NCBI RefSeq assembly: GCF_947179165.1
Contig: NC_077240.1
Location: forward strand, 78,442,001-78,506,000
DNA length: 64,000 nt
Source of the DNA: Solanum dulcamara
Taxonomy: Eukaryota; Streptophyta; Magnoliopsida; Solanales; Solanaceae
Direction: 5' to 3'
The first letter of the stretch is position 1, and each line of letters opens with the position of its first letter. Below the pieces are notes generated by a model that did no database searches, was not told the DNA's origin, and was given only the letters and a program-made list of their open reading frames with translations. Position numbers and translations under genes: made by a program. Of this stretch, positions 37,579 through 50,600 are shown in pieces.

Positions 37579-40030
37579 TGTCATGACCCAAGCCTAGAGC
37601 CTAGACGTGACATGGCAAATGAACCCGAAAGTACCTCAAACAAGTCTCTTAGCATTCTTTTAGCCTTTCATAGGTAATGACAATAAATAAACAAGCAGAA
37701 GTCATAATAGTAATCTTCAACTTACATATGTCCAACAATACCTCTAACTTTTAGATTTAATGGGGCTAACAAGTCTCTTAGCATTCTTTTAGCCTTTCAT
37801 AGGTAATGACAATAAATAAACAAGCAGAAGTCATAATAGTAATCTTCAACTTACATATGTCCAACAATACCTCTAACTTTTAGATTTAATGGGGCTAAGA
37901 CAAGTCCCTAGCTCACTCTAAATCATAATAAAAAGAAATGTCATAGTAAGTGTCTAAAGATCTCATCATATCATAAGCTAGAAATATAAAGGAGTATTGT
38001 TCCCGGAACATAGGAACTCACCAAAAGTAGTCTTCAAATGAAATCTCATCTAGCAACGTAGAGGAGAATGAGGAGGAGCATCGGTCCCTACATGGTGATA
38101 TCATGTAGGCAAAAGAGTATGCGTTAGTACTTTGAATGTACTAAGTATGTAAGCATGCATGAACATTGGGAAAACATTAAAATATTTATGTCATATGAAA
38201 CATAATGCAATGCATGCATAATCAATTATATAAATATCCTTTAAAACATTCATTTTGTAGAAAAATGACCATAACCGATATTTAAGACCATACGAGCTAT
38301 TACATGGAATCCAACATAACCCCCTACGTTGGTCGGAGAGACTACTTGTCGGGTAGAACTTCGTCAACTTCATTCTTTTCTTTAACTTTAACTTTAAGGG
38401 CTTTCATGAATCCATTAGCTTAAGCCTACAAGGGCTCCTATGTTGTCACATTGTTAATGAGACAAGGGATTGCTACTGGAATTCTCTTATCAAATCCCAT
38501 CTCAATGATCTATTCGATGCTAAGTCAATCTCATGGAATAGTTTAATACTTTAAAATAGTCATAATATATAGCTTGAGAATTCAAAACATCATATTCGGT
38601 AGAATAACTCATTAAAACCTTTGGTAATTCAAATATGCAAGAATTATCCTTATTGCATAAAGAATCCATCATCATATCATTTCATCATTCTTTCATTTCA
38701 TAAGACTTTCTTTTGATCATAGACATTGCTTTCATAAACATTCATTTGGAGTCAAAACTTTCAAGTCAAACTTCATTGAAAACATAGTAAAACTAGGTGG
38801 GTTCAAATCACTTCAACTTGCAAACATGTATGTAAATGAAATTATGCATAAATACTTTGAAATTAATTAATTAAAATTCATACTTTAAACAACCCATCAT
38901 GAATTTCAAGAACCTTTAAAGAGATAAATAGAGAAATTATTTACAAACCATCAATTCATACATATGAAATCATGTTGCATCAAAATAGATCAATAATCAT
39001 TAGTTTAACCATGATTCATGCTATTAAGTAAAAATAAGAATTACCCATAAGAAAATATTACTTGAAATCAAGAGATTTAGTTGAAAGAGTTTTGGACTAC
39101 ATGGGTGGAAGAACCCATGGATAAACACCCACATAACTTAGAGTAAAGCTTAAAGAAAATAAATTTAATTTATCATATAATCAAAATACTTTAGGCATGA
39201 GAGTGGAAATGATACTCTCATTGAAGTCTTACATACTTGGAATCCGAAGCGTTACTCATAATCGAAGGACTTAATAAACACTCTTGAATCCTAGCATTTT
39301 CTCCTCGCCAGAGCGTTTTGTATACTACTCGGAGTATATGAATCACCGAAATAGTATTTTTACACTACTAAGAACTAAAATTATATTTTGAGAATGAGTA
39401 AAAGAGTGTATAGAGAGAAGAGTTGCTTGAGAAAGCTTGATGAACAAAATGATTAAATAAGTTAGGTATTTATAAGTATGAAGGAGGGACCTAACAATAA
39501 TTAAAATAATTATAAAGAAAAATCTGAAAATTTAATGAAATATTGTGATGTCAAATGGGGGACTATGGATGTCATGGGTGATGTCAAATGGATCTAGACA
39601 TTTTCATGGTTGGTGAGATGAACCTTCTTTTAACAGAATACCCTTTTTCGGAGCTGCGTTTGAAAAAGATAACTTCCTTATTATGATTTGGTGTCTTAAT
39701 ATGAATTGTTTCTCTAGAAGTCTACTTTCATATCGTTCAAGAATCAATCAATTTGGAGCAGCCTATAGTGAGATATGGTTTTTCTTCTATAAATACTCTA
39801 TTTCATCACAACACCATGTCTTGCAACAATTAATTTATTTGACCTACTTAACCTCCGAAACTTAAAATATGGTCTTCCCAAAAATTGTAGGTAATGATGT
39901 TTGAGTTATTTAGAAATTTGAATCACCTAATTTGGACCATCCTATAAAAAGTTATGCCTAAAATACAGAAGAGATATTATTTTCATCGAGAATTAAAACA
40001 TCATATACAACGTTTTTAGAGGGTGTTACA
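37579..40030 (-). mobile_element. Solo LTR, probably Ty3/Gypsy (inner, nested)
   Basis: The segment begins TGTCATGACCC and ends GGGTGTTACA. It is flanked by a perfect 5-bp duplication ACATA (37574-37578 and 40031-40035), both copies lying inside the outer LTR. Length is 2452 bp, including a 129-bp tandem duplication. No coding domain is present. On the minus strand it starts TGTAACACCCTC, typical of chromovirus (Tekay/Del-like) LTRs, which is the basis for the inferred strand. Confidence 0.85.
37641..37898. repeat. Perfect 129-bp tandem duplication inside the inner solo LTR
   Basis: The 129 bp starting CAAGTCTCTTAGCATTC at 37641 are repeated directly from 37770. I see no difference between the two copies, so the duplication is recent relative to the LTR. 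Confidence 0.9.
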
Positions 40031-40666
40031 ACATACAACTATGACATTTACAAATTTCCCCATCTCAATGTAATAATATCACCGCCAATTTCTCTCAAAA
40101 TTATTACACCACTTTCTTACCCAGGTCATCATTTCAAGTTAGACTGCTAACGACGCCCGAATTTCTGCCCATGACCCTTGACCCAGAGCTTAATTATACA
40201 ACCTCTCATTAATTTTCCTTCTATACTACGCAATGAGTGTAGATTTAACTACTCAAACAAGGAAACCTAGCCTACTTAGACGCCAAGCAACTTTGGAGAG
40301 ATAATGCAGCTTCAACCCTTAGTTCCAGACGTCCGATTGGCAAAATAGGTCTGAATTCTGCTGGTTGGAATCCTTTCAGTGCTGAGATTCTTCCCCTTTC
40401 TCTTCCCAAGCCAGGAGCAGCCTTTTGGAGGATTTTTGCAGTAACCCTCGCCTCTAACTTATCCTTGGAAGGAGTGGGAGAAATAAAAAAATCGCGATTT
40501 AAGTTCTGTCCCACGTTCTCCTGCTCTGGCGGTCGATATCCCGTTGGAGCGGCGCCGCTAGGGCGGGATTATCCCTCTTTGGCGGGATTGTGGGCCCAGT
40601 TGACTTACTCCTATTATAATTTTCTCCTCGTGATTAATTAACGACGGTTTGGATCGTTACACATGA

Positions 40667-42685
40667 ATAGATAGCATCAACGATACAATAAAGAATGTTG
40701 CCTACACGCGAATTAGCTTCCAACTTCAATGAAAAATAATATTTTTTTAATAATGACGTGGCTTCACTTTGATCATTTTTTTGCCAAGTTGGACAATTGA
40801 GGGGCAAATATAATACGAAATTAATAGTGTGGAGGCTTTATGAACCGAAAGACAATTAAATTAATTAATTATAAATTTTTACATTTTCCCTGCTTTTTAA
40901 GAGTTCGACAACTTTTGTCTAGCAAGTTAAGGCAAATAAAATTACGTAAAACAATTCTTTTCTATATTTCCATTTATAAATATAATTTTTTTTCCACATT
41001 AATCTTGCTTTATATAAGGTATAACATTGCTATACTTTTTACATGACCTTACATGATTGTTTTACTTTGGATGCAATATCACTTAAGAAAGTTCTTTTGA
41101 CTAAGAAAATGTAAAGAATACCTAACTTCCAAAGAGGGATTTCAATTTTCATATATGCCCCAAGGGTAAAATGTTTTGAGGCATAATCTATTTGGACACT
41201 TTTATTTAATTTATAATTATTTTAAAAAATATTTACACCTCTATTCATTTTGGCACAATTTCAAATATATGGTGTTAGAAGTTAGACTTCAGACAAAATT
41301 ATTTGAAGTTATATGTCATTGAAGTTTGTACATTGTCTGGCGTTCATGCATATATGACTGAATTAAATCGTATAGGGCTAAAGTTCAGACAAATAACTAA
41401 ACTTCAATCATACGTGTATAAAGTTCAGCCTTATAAAACTTCAAACATCATATGTATAAAAAGATTTCAAAGTAAATATATTTTAAATTCTTACGTATTA
41501 CATATATAACTTAAATAATGATCCCAAAATCAGGTATCTATGGACTTAGGTTGCCCTTATGTGACAAAAGTGGTTGAACCCAATAAATAAATTAGAATTT
41601 TGGGGCAAGTGATTGATTATTTTATGAGTCAATCATCAGAAACCAAACTTAATTAGAGTGCAATGGAGTCTCCTCCATTGACAAGTTTGCCTCTATATAG
41701 GCTCAGATTTTATATCTTTACATGGTATCATAGTTAGACTCATCTCAATTCGTTCACCCTCGATATTGTTCTTAATCCACGTACTAAATTTTCAATCCCG
41801 AATGTGACGAGGGTCGAGGAGTGTTAAATCTCCCATATCAGTTATAGAATAGGCAGTTGAAATCTTTCTATGGAATTGAACAATCATTCCCTCTTGAACT
41901 AACTTCTGAAATTGAATTAAATCCAGATACTATAACTTTACAGTAACTACTTGCCTTCAATAGATTTCAAATATTAGACTTTAGTATTTGTGAATTTTGA
42001 AATATTATATATTATTTTTATGAACATACGGGATTATAATATTTATAAATACTGAACTTCAATATATATCTCGAGATTTTTTTAAGAAACCACATATGTT
42101 TTTTTTTTAAAAAGGTAGACTATTAGAAAAGCAATTCTAGCAAAGAAAAAAAAGAAAAGAGATTACATGTGGAGGAGAATTGGAGAATGAAGGTAAGTAA
42201 TTTGGTGGGTTGTGGAGTCCACAAATTGGGTATAACACAATTTAATTTGGTTATGTTGATTGATTTTTAGTGGGGTTTGATATATTCTTTGGGAAGAAAC
42301 CAAAAAAATTTAAGTGCAAAGTATTTGGATGAGTTTCCATGCAAAGCAAAAGAATCAAACAAATAATGAAAAAGAACCAATTCTTGTTGTGGCTAATAAA
42401 GACATGGACCCATATATAAATGTGTAAAAAGCAAAAAAACCTTTGATTCACATAGTCAAGTTGTTATTCCCCAAAAGAAGAAAAACAATTAGAAGAGTAA
42501 AATTGGTACTATTCTATTTTTCACTCTTTTATCATTTTAGCATGTTTTGGCTTAAAGGAAATTTGACAGTTATATTGCATCAATGAACTTAGAAAGCTTT
42601 TCTTCTTTTCTTGTGTTGTGAGGATCTATTAGAAACAATTTTTTTATCTTATAAAAAGGTAAAGATAAAATTTATGTATATTCAG
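40667..42685. other. Gene-free region with a TRIM-like fragment
   Basis: AT-rich. At 41722-41733 TGGTATCATAGT resembles a Met-tRNA primer-binding site, and ~105 bp later 'TGTTAAATCTCCCATATCAG' (from about 41821) resembles the start of a TRIM/Copia LTR. This suggests a miniature LTR element, plus-oriented, over about 41590-41930, with unresolved ends. No gene is visible. Confidence 0.35.
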
Positions 42686-42907
42686 TGACAGAGTTAAAAA
42701 TTTTCATTAAGGAGATTCAACATTAATTATATATACATAAAAAAAATAATTTTAATCATAAAACGGTGTAATTTTCTTGACTAGTAAGGCTCAATGACTA
42801 TTCTCCTAAATGCTGAAATGAGACTTATAATGCTATACATATAATTCACCCTTAAAAAATACTATTTTTCCATTGAAATTTAAGAGATATACGAGAGCTA
42901 ACTTGGA

Positions 42908-44760
42908 CTCCACAATAACAATAACAACAACAATAACAATAACACGACTAGTGAAATTCCACAAGTGAGGTGTGGGGAGGGTACGAACTTTATCACTATC
43001 TCATGGAGATAAATAAGTTATTTTCAAAAGACACTCGGTTCAAGTGCAACGAATTCCGGTATATAAAGACAATGAAGAAAAATTGAAATAAAAAATAGTG
43101 CAAAAGTAGCAAAACAACAATAAAATCATGTGATAATCAAAATGCCATAAACAACATACTAGGGTAGATTATTATTAATAAAAAATAATAAACAATGATA
43201 AACTAAAAAAAATAGAACTATATATAATAATACAACTAGTACCATTGCAAACACCAGTCACCCAAAGCAAGACAACACCACACTACCTACTACTATTCTA
43301 CCCTAATATGAGTCCTCCACCCTCCTACCTATGGTCATGCCCTCGATAACCTAAAGTTGCGTCATATCCTGTCTTATCACATCTCCCCAAGCCTTACTTC
43401 CACACCTACCTGATGCATCGCATTATTGAATTTGCACTCCACATATTTTGTCTTAGTCCCACTCAACCTAAAACCTTTAGTCTCTAAGGTCTATCTCTAC
43501 ACCTCTACTTAGCATTCACTCCATTATGCGTCTCATCAATTTAGACTATGTCATCTGCAAATAACATATATCACGATACCTCATCTTGAATGTCTCGCGT
43601 CAATACATCCATTACCAAAGCAAGTAGATACAGACTAAGAGTTCACCTCTGATGTAACCTCATCTCACAGAAAAGTGCTCCGAGTTTCCTCCCACCGTTC
43701 TTACCCACATTTTGGATCCTTCGTACATGTCCTTTATCGCCCTAATATAAGTCACTGATACACCTCTTGCCTCCGAGCATCGTCACAAGACCTCCCTTAA
43801 GAATTTATCGTAGGCCTTCTCAAGGTCAATGAACATTATATTAAGTCCCTCTTCCTTTTCCAAAATTTTTGCATCAGCCTCCTCACTTGATGGATAACTT
43901 TTGTAGTCGATCGCCCTCACATGAAATCAAACTGATTCTCAAAAATAGACACTCCCCTTGTCACTTTTATCTCCACCGCTCTTTTTTAAATTTTCATAGT
44001 GACTAAACATCTTAATACCTCTATAGCTGTTGTAATTTTATATATCACCCTTGTTCGTGTACAACTCGACAATTGTATTTCACCTTCATTCCTCAAACAT
44101 AAAAAACAAGTTAGTCAACCACTCCAAACCTGTTCTATCAGTGCCCTTTCAAAACTCCATCGAAATTTCATCTGGTCCTTTCACTTTTTCCTTGCTCATT
44201 CTACTAATACCACGCTTCACTTCCTCAATCTTAATACGCCTACAATACCCAAAGTCTCGATATCTCTCAAAGTGCTCCAACTCACCTAGCACAATGAATA
44301 CTCTGCCCCTTCTTCGTTCTTTGTGAAAGTACGCTTACCATCTGTGCTTAATAAGGGTCTCATTCACTAACACTTGACCTTCTTTATCTTTGATACACTT
44401 CACTTGATCCAAGTCTCGGACCTTCCACTCCCTCGCCTTTGTGAGCATGTACAACTTCTTATCTCCGTCTTTGTCTCCTAATTCAATATATAGCCTTTCA
44501 AAACATGTCGCCTTAGCTGTTGTAACCGCGAACTTAGCCTCATGCCGTTGTCGCCTTATATATTTTCCTATTTTTCCACTTTTCATTCTCGTTCGTGCAA
44601 TCTACTCACTTCACATACATAATCTTCTTTTCCTTGAACTTCTCCATATCACCATCGATCTGCTCGCCGTCCTCCAAAATGACCCTTCGACACCGCCTAA
44701 CTTAGACACCACAGTTATTTTAAAAAATGGAAGCATATTATTTTACAAAGAACTCAATTG
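42908..44760 (-). mobile_element. RTE-type LINE, 5'-truncated and decayed
   Basis: The minus strand encodes broken reverse transcriptase of a non-LTR element. In order from the right: the region upstream of RT (44586-44335; RLYIELGDKDGDKKLYML, KAREWKVRDLDQVKCIKD), FIDLEKAYDK (43833-43804), AIKDMYEGSKMWVRTVGG, MDVLTRDIQDEV, the catalytic FADDIV box (43561-43544), and a thumb-like [16 protein letters not shown]. Stops and shifts interrupt it. The 3' end (left) has the block GTGGGGAGGGTACGAACTTT, shared in reverse orientation with the TS-like SINE tails, and a TTATTG/TTG microsatellite (42912-42944 on plus as CAATAA repeats), as expected for RTE elements. The endonuclease domain is absent. Confidence 0.8.
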
Positions 44761-46180
44761 TTTCATCTACTCTATTTCATGAATATTATTACTAATACTA
44801 TACTACAACAAGTGCCACATCCATCAATTATTTTTTCAACTAACTCCATGTGTGTAAGTAAAAAGAAGAAAGGAAAAAAGCAATCACAATCAAGTAAAAA
44901 ATTATTTTTATGATGTGATAGCTTCATGCATATAGGTATGTTACCAATATGACAAGTGTGATAAAAGCCTATATTAAGTTTTTTTTTAATTAATAAAAAT
45001 AGTGATATAGATTGAGAAGCGTATCTAGAATATGATTCCGACGTATATATTTAATTATTTTTTTTTATATTGAACTCATTATATTTATAAAATTATCAGT
45101 TTAGAAATATTATTCGTTACAATTTTATTAGAGTTTTACACATAAATTTATGTTTCATGTAAAAAATACTAGGTTCAGATAAATTTATTACCGCAATGTT
45201 GCATTCACCGCCATCAAAAACTAATTATGGGTTTAGAAATACTATTTGTTACAATTTTAGTGGACTTTAATTTACATAGATTTGTATTTTTAGTTGAAAG
45301 TACTAGGTTTATATGTGAAGAAAAAAATAAAAATTGATTTACATAAATAAAAAATATAGAATAAAATATCACTTGTGCTGTCAAAAGTATAGTCACGATC
45401 GATTGAAGATAATTTTCTTTTCTCTTTTAAATTGGTTTTTTTTCAGTATAAAGATGTCGAAAAGTCATATAAAATCCACTTACAGCGTGCCAAAACATAG
45501 GCAGGGAAAAAGAAAAGATATAAAGAGCATTAACATAAATTAATTTTCTTTTTTAAAAAAAGAAAGAGTGTTGTAGTTCTTTTAGGTATTTTTTTTTATT
45601 CGGTATCTAATATTTATATTGAAGTCGATTAAATTTGAATTCGCTCATTGCAGAGTCTATTTCAGGAGGCAGCACACCTAACTAAAATATTTTTATTCCC
45701 AAAATTAAAATTTAAAACCTCTAATTAAGAATTAAAAAAAAAATTGAACTATTTCAACACAAATCACGTTGTCCTTAGTGAAAGGAATTTTCTTAGAAAA
45801 ATACTTAAATACTCTTTGGATTGAGTCTTTTTCCTCATCCAATGGACTCAAATCTAGTGCTCCACATTAAAATAGAAGAATCCAAAATTGTGTCCCAACA
45901 TAATAAACTAGAGCTTACAACATGCTCAATATTATGTACCTTTTAAAATTAATTTATCCAAAATTAATTAAATTAATCCACTAGGTATCTAGTGAAGTAC
46001 TTATGAAATATTATATATGGTATTCAACTTGACAATAGTACATAGAAATGTTTAAGTGAAATTAAAATAATATTTATTTCATGCAAAAGTCCAATCATAA
46101 TTTCTTGTACTTCAATACATGTTATACATGTCAAGATGATTTAAATAGTAAATTCACCCGTGCCTCAATATTACACCAAA
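44761..46180. other. Gene-free AT-rich region
   Basis: No gene or clearly bounded repeat is visible; 45040-45320 contains two similar segments (TTTAGAAATANTATTNGTTA at ~45100 and ~45231) suggestive of a diverged duplication. Confidence 0.35.
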
Positions 46181-46452
46181 AAGGAAAAAGGTCAAATTTT
46201 CTTTTAAACTTATAAATCGATTTAAATTTACCTTTGTTAATAGTTAACGTTAGATCTACCTTATCGTCTATCGTTACCAAAACAAGCTAAATTTGGTTTT
46301 ATTGGTTAAGGGTAGTGGTTTCCTAATAGTACATGTGCTATTTATTTTTATTTTTTTAAAAAATAGAGTTAAATTTTCCCATAAGCTAGGTGAAATAATT
46401 CGAATTTATCCATTAAAAAATGAGTACAGAACTAGCTCACTTTTATAATAAC

Positions 46453-47093
46453 TATTGGTGAATTTATAAGATTACAAATTACAATTGAAAAATAAAAATG
46501 AAGAAATTAACTTCACTTCTTGGCTGAGGCGCGGATATCTCGGTCTCTTTAAGGAGATTCAAGCCCACTGCAGTAAATCGTTTCACTGGTCCAGCAGTAG
46601 TCCTCTTGACTTGTCCCCTCCAGGATACAACAACCTTATCACAAAAATGTAACTCAACAAACTCTGGACAAGAGTTGAGTTTAAAGCTCTACACAAAGAA
46701 CACCTCCCTTCAACTAATAAGAACTCTCTTTTTTATATAAACTTAACTCTCTCAATTTTTTCTTCTCTTGTTCTTATATTCAAAACAAAGAAGACCTCTC
46801 TATTTATAAGAGAGAAAATCATACAAAGATGAAAAAATAATAGAATGCCATCATTATCATCATTTAGTGTACCATTATGATTTAGTGCACCATTATGATT
46901 TAGTGCACCACTTATTAGTGATAATTAGATTAAAAATACATAATGGAATGATTTAGTCTTGCACTAAATAAAGATGATAATGAAAGACATTTTTATGCAC
47001 TAAAAAAAGAATAATAAAGATGACATTAAATGTCATCAATGGACAATTGCTAAAATTGCAATTTAATAAAATGTTAAAATATTCACACTAACA
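46453..47093 (-). repeat. 3' LTR of copia element 2
   Basis: 641 bp. Its outer end reads TATTGG instead of TGTTGG, a mutated terminal dinucleotide. The inner edge is followed on plus by ATCCCCCACTC (47094-47104), which on the element strand is the polypurine tract GAGTGGGGGAT. Confidence 0.92.
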
Positions 47094-47652
47094 ATCCCCC
47101 ACTCATTTTAATATTGTATAAGAGAGTTTATCAGCTGAAGGAAGATTACTATACATAATGAAGGTGTGCTCTGCATTGAACCTCCACTTAGTGAAACAAT
47201 AACTTTTACTCCAGAGTCGTAGTGGTCTCAGACTTGAACTATGACTGCTTAAGGGACATAAAATATTACTGCTCACACATAGTAATCAAGGTATTGTCAC
47301 GAGCTTTTTAAGACAGCACATTACGGCCTTGTGCTATTCCGGTTTTATGAGTGCTTTTGAGAATAAGCCTAATTCTCATAGGAAGCGGCCTACTTCCATA
47401 CTCACATAGGTGAAATCTGTCGAGAGTGCTCCTGTAAATTTAACACTCCACCCATACGGGCTACAGATTTTCATTAAGATTTTTTTAAACTCAACCTCCA
47501 CAATTCACTACAGGAAACAATGCACTCACATCATAGGGAGGGAATAAAAAAATAGTGCATTTATTCACAACAAATCATCATATGATTTGTTTTTCCCATT
47601 GAACCTGGTTATAGGATCTCTAGTCTCCAGGTTGGGTTTCCTCATATATGAC

Positions 47653-50600
47653 TCATGGATTTATAGGCTTCAATCCCATCCCCCTCGATGTGCTCCAGAC
47701 CTTTTCTCTTGTTAAGGCCTTAGTAAGAGGATCTGCAAGATTTTCACAAGATTTGACATAATCAACATTAATGGTACCACTTGTCAAATACGATCTTACA
47801 TTACTGTGTTTCCTCCTTATAGGTTTGGATTTACCATTGTAATAACGATTTTGAACTCTACCAATTGCTGCAGTGCTATCACAATGAATTAAAATTGGAG
47901 GAATTGGTTTTTCAAAATAAGGTATTTGAAATAATAAATCTCTTAACCAATTCGCTTCCTCACTAGCTGAAGCTAAAGCAATTAGTTCAGCCTCCATGGT
48001 AGAGTTAGCAATTATAGTTTGTTTTTTTGATTTCCAACAAACAGCACCACCTCCCAATGTAAAAATGTAACCAGTGGTAGAACAGGAATCACCTGCTAGA
48101 GTGTTCCAATCTGCATCAGAAAAGCCTTCAAGTACAGCAGGATATTTTTTATAGAACAAACCACAAGTTTTTGTTCCAATTAAATATCTCATAACTCTTG
48201 TTATAGCATGTCAATGTTCATTACCTGGCTTGCTAGTAAACCTGCTAAGTACTCCTACTGCATATGCAATATCAGGCCTAGTGCAATCAGTCACATATCT
48301 CAAACTTCCAATTACGCTAGCATATTTCTTTTGATTTATCACATCATTTTCACTTTGAACAGGAAACAAGTGTACACTTGAATCAAAAGGAGTTAAAACA
48401 TGCTTGCAATCAAGAAAGTTATATTTTTTTAAAATTTTCTCAACATAATGTGACTGATCAAGGAAAATTCCATCACATGTTCTAGTAATTTTTATTCCTA
48501 GAATAAAATTTGCCTCACCAAGATCTTTCATATCAAAATGGCTTCTAAGAATGTTCTTAGTATCATCAATAACATTCATATTCGAGCCAAAGATCAATAA
48601 ATCATCAACATATAGGCAAATAATAACATGTGTATTATTCTAAGACTTATGATATATGTACTTATCACACTTATTTATTTTAAAATCATTTTCAATCATG
48701 CAGGAATCAAACTTTTTATGCCATTGCTTTGGTGCCTGTTTTAATCCATATAGGGATTTAGTAAGTTTACATACTTTGCTTTCTTGGCCTGCTTCAACAA
48801 AACCTTCAGGTTGTTCCATATAAATTTCTTCATTAAGGTCTTCATTTAAAAAAGCAGTTTTTACATCCATTTAATGAATATGCAAATCAAAAATTGCAGC
48901 CATAGCAATTAAAAGTCTAATGGATGTAATTCTTGTAACCGGAGAAAAAGTATCAAAAAACTCTAGGCCTTCTAGTTGCTTAAACCCTTTAGCAACTAGT
49001 CTTGCCTTATATTTATCGATTGATCCATCTGGTTTTAACTTTTTTCGTAAGACCCATTTGCAACCAATTGTTTTATAACCTGGTGGTAAATCAACTAACT
49101 TTCAAGTTTTATTAGAAATTAGTGATTCCATTTCATCATTTACAGCCTCTTTCCAAAAAATAGAATCATGCGAAGATAAAGCTTCTTGTAAAGTGAAAGA
49201 CTGAAAGGGTCATCTCCAACATTAAAAACATAAAAATCAGGGCCAAAATCTTTTTCTACTCTAGCTCTTTTACTTCTTCTTAACTCAAAATCATCAATTT
49301 CTTTATTTTTTAAAATGGAAGAAGAAGAACTAGGTAGTGATAAAATATTTTGTTCAATTCTTTGACCCCCACTATTTTTAGAATCAAAAGGAAATTTATT
49401 TTCATGAAAAATAGCATCACCTAATTCTATTACAATATTATCTTCAATATTAAAAAATCTATAGGCTGTACTATTTGAAGCATAACCAAGAAAAGCACAA
49501 GTAGTAACTTTCTTACCCAATTTTGTAACTTTGGGATCCATTAGCCTCACAAAGGCAAGACAACCCCAAACTCTTAGATATCCCAAATTTGGCTTGTGAC
49601 CTTTCCACAACTCAAAAGGTGTTAGTTTAATCTTTTTATGAGGCACTCGATTTAACACATAACACGCAGTCAAAATAGCTTCACCCCAAAAATTCAAAGG
49701 TGCATTTGACTCAATAAGCATGGCATTAGTCAATTCAACCAAAGTTCTATTTTTTCTTTCCGCTACACCATTAGATGAAGGAGAATAAGGAGTAGTTTCA
49801 TGAATTATTCCCAATGATCTAACAAAAGAATTAAACTCATTTGACTCATATTCACGGCCTCTATCACTTCTAATTCTTTTTATTTTCTTTCCAAACTAAT
49901 TTTCAACTTCATGGAGAAAAAATTTAAAATTTTCAAAAGCATCACTTTTATTTTTCATTAAGTAAACATATGTAAACTTAGAAAAATCATCAATAAAAGT
50001 GATAAAATATCTATTTCCTCCACGAGTTAAAATTCCTCCAAGTTCACAAATATCAGTGTGAACTAATTCTAATAAATCAGTTTTTCTTTCAACTTTAAAA
50101 TGAGCCCTTTTAGTGATTTTTGCTTTACTACAAGCTTCATACTTTTCAAAATTCTTTTTAATCACTGGGATTAATCCTAAATTACTCATGATTCCAACAT
50201 AACGATCATTAATATGAAACAAACGAGCATGCCAAAAATTAGTAGAAGAAAGCATGTAAACAGAAGTAGAAATTTTATTCATTTCAATATTCAGTTTAAA
50301 CATCCCATCACAAGCATACCCCTTTCCCATAAAAATACCTTTTTTTCACAATTACATATTGATCAGATTCAATAATTTGTTTAAAGCCTGCTTTATTAAG
50401 AAGAAAACTAGACATCAAGTTTTTTCTCATGGAAGGAGTATAAAGTACATCTTTCAAAGTTAATATCCTTCCAGAGGTAAAACACAATTCGACATCTCCC
50501 GTTCCAAGCACTTGAGTAGTATGAGAATCACCGAGCATAATGGTTTTGGGCTCTCCAAAAGGAGTATATTTTTTAAACCAATCTTTGTCATAACAGACAT

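Larger units (their letters stand above)
36128..40661 (-). mobile_element. Solo LTR, probably Ty3/Gypsy (outer, interrupted)
   Basis: The segment begins TGTCACGATTC and ends GGATCGTTACA. It is flanked by a perfect 5-bp duplication CATGA (36123-36127 and 40662-40666). Subtracting the nested insertion at 37579-40030 and its duplicated 5 bp leaves an LTR of about 2.08 kb. No internal retroelement domain or second LTR is present, so this is a solo LTR left by recombination. Orientation is inferred: read on the minus strand it starts TGTAACGATCC, the common start of plant Gypsy LTRs. It contains a 4 x 30-bp repeat at 37224-37343. Confidence 0.85.

Noticed and set aside
40272..40514. 80-codon minus-strand frame with higher G+C
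   Set aside because: It lies inside the outer solo LTR bounded by CATGA duplications, so it is LTR sequence and not a host gene.
44335..44586. 83-codon minus-strand frame as a small independent protein
   Set aside because: Its sequence (RLYIELGDKDGDKKLYML) is part of a broken LINE polyprotein that continues in other frames to the left.
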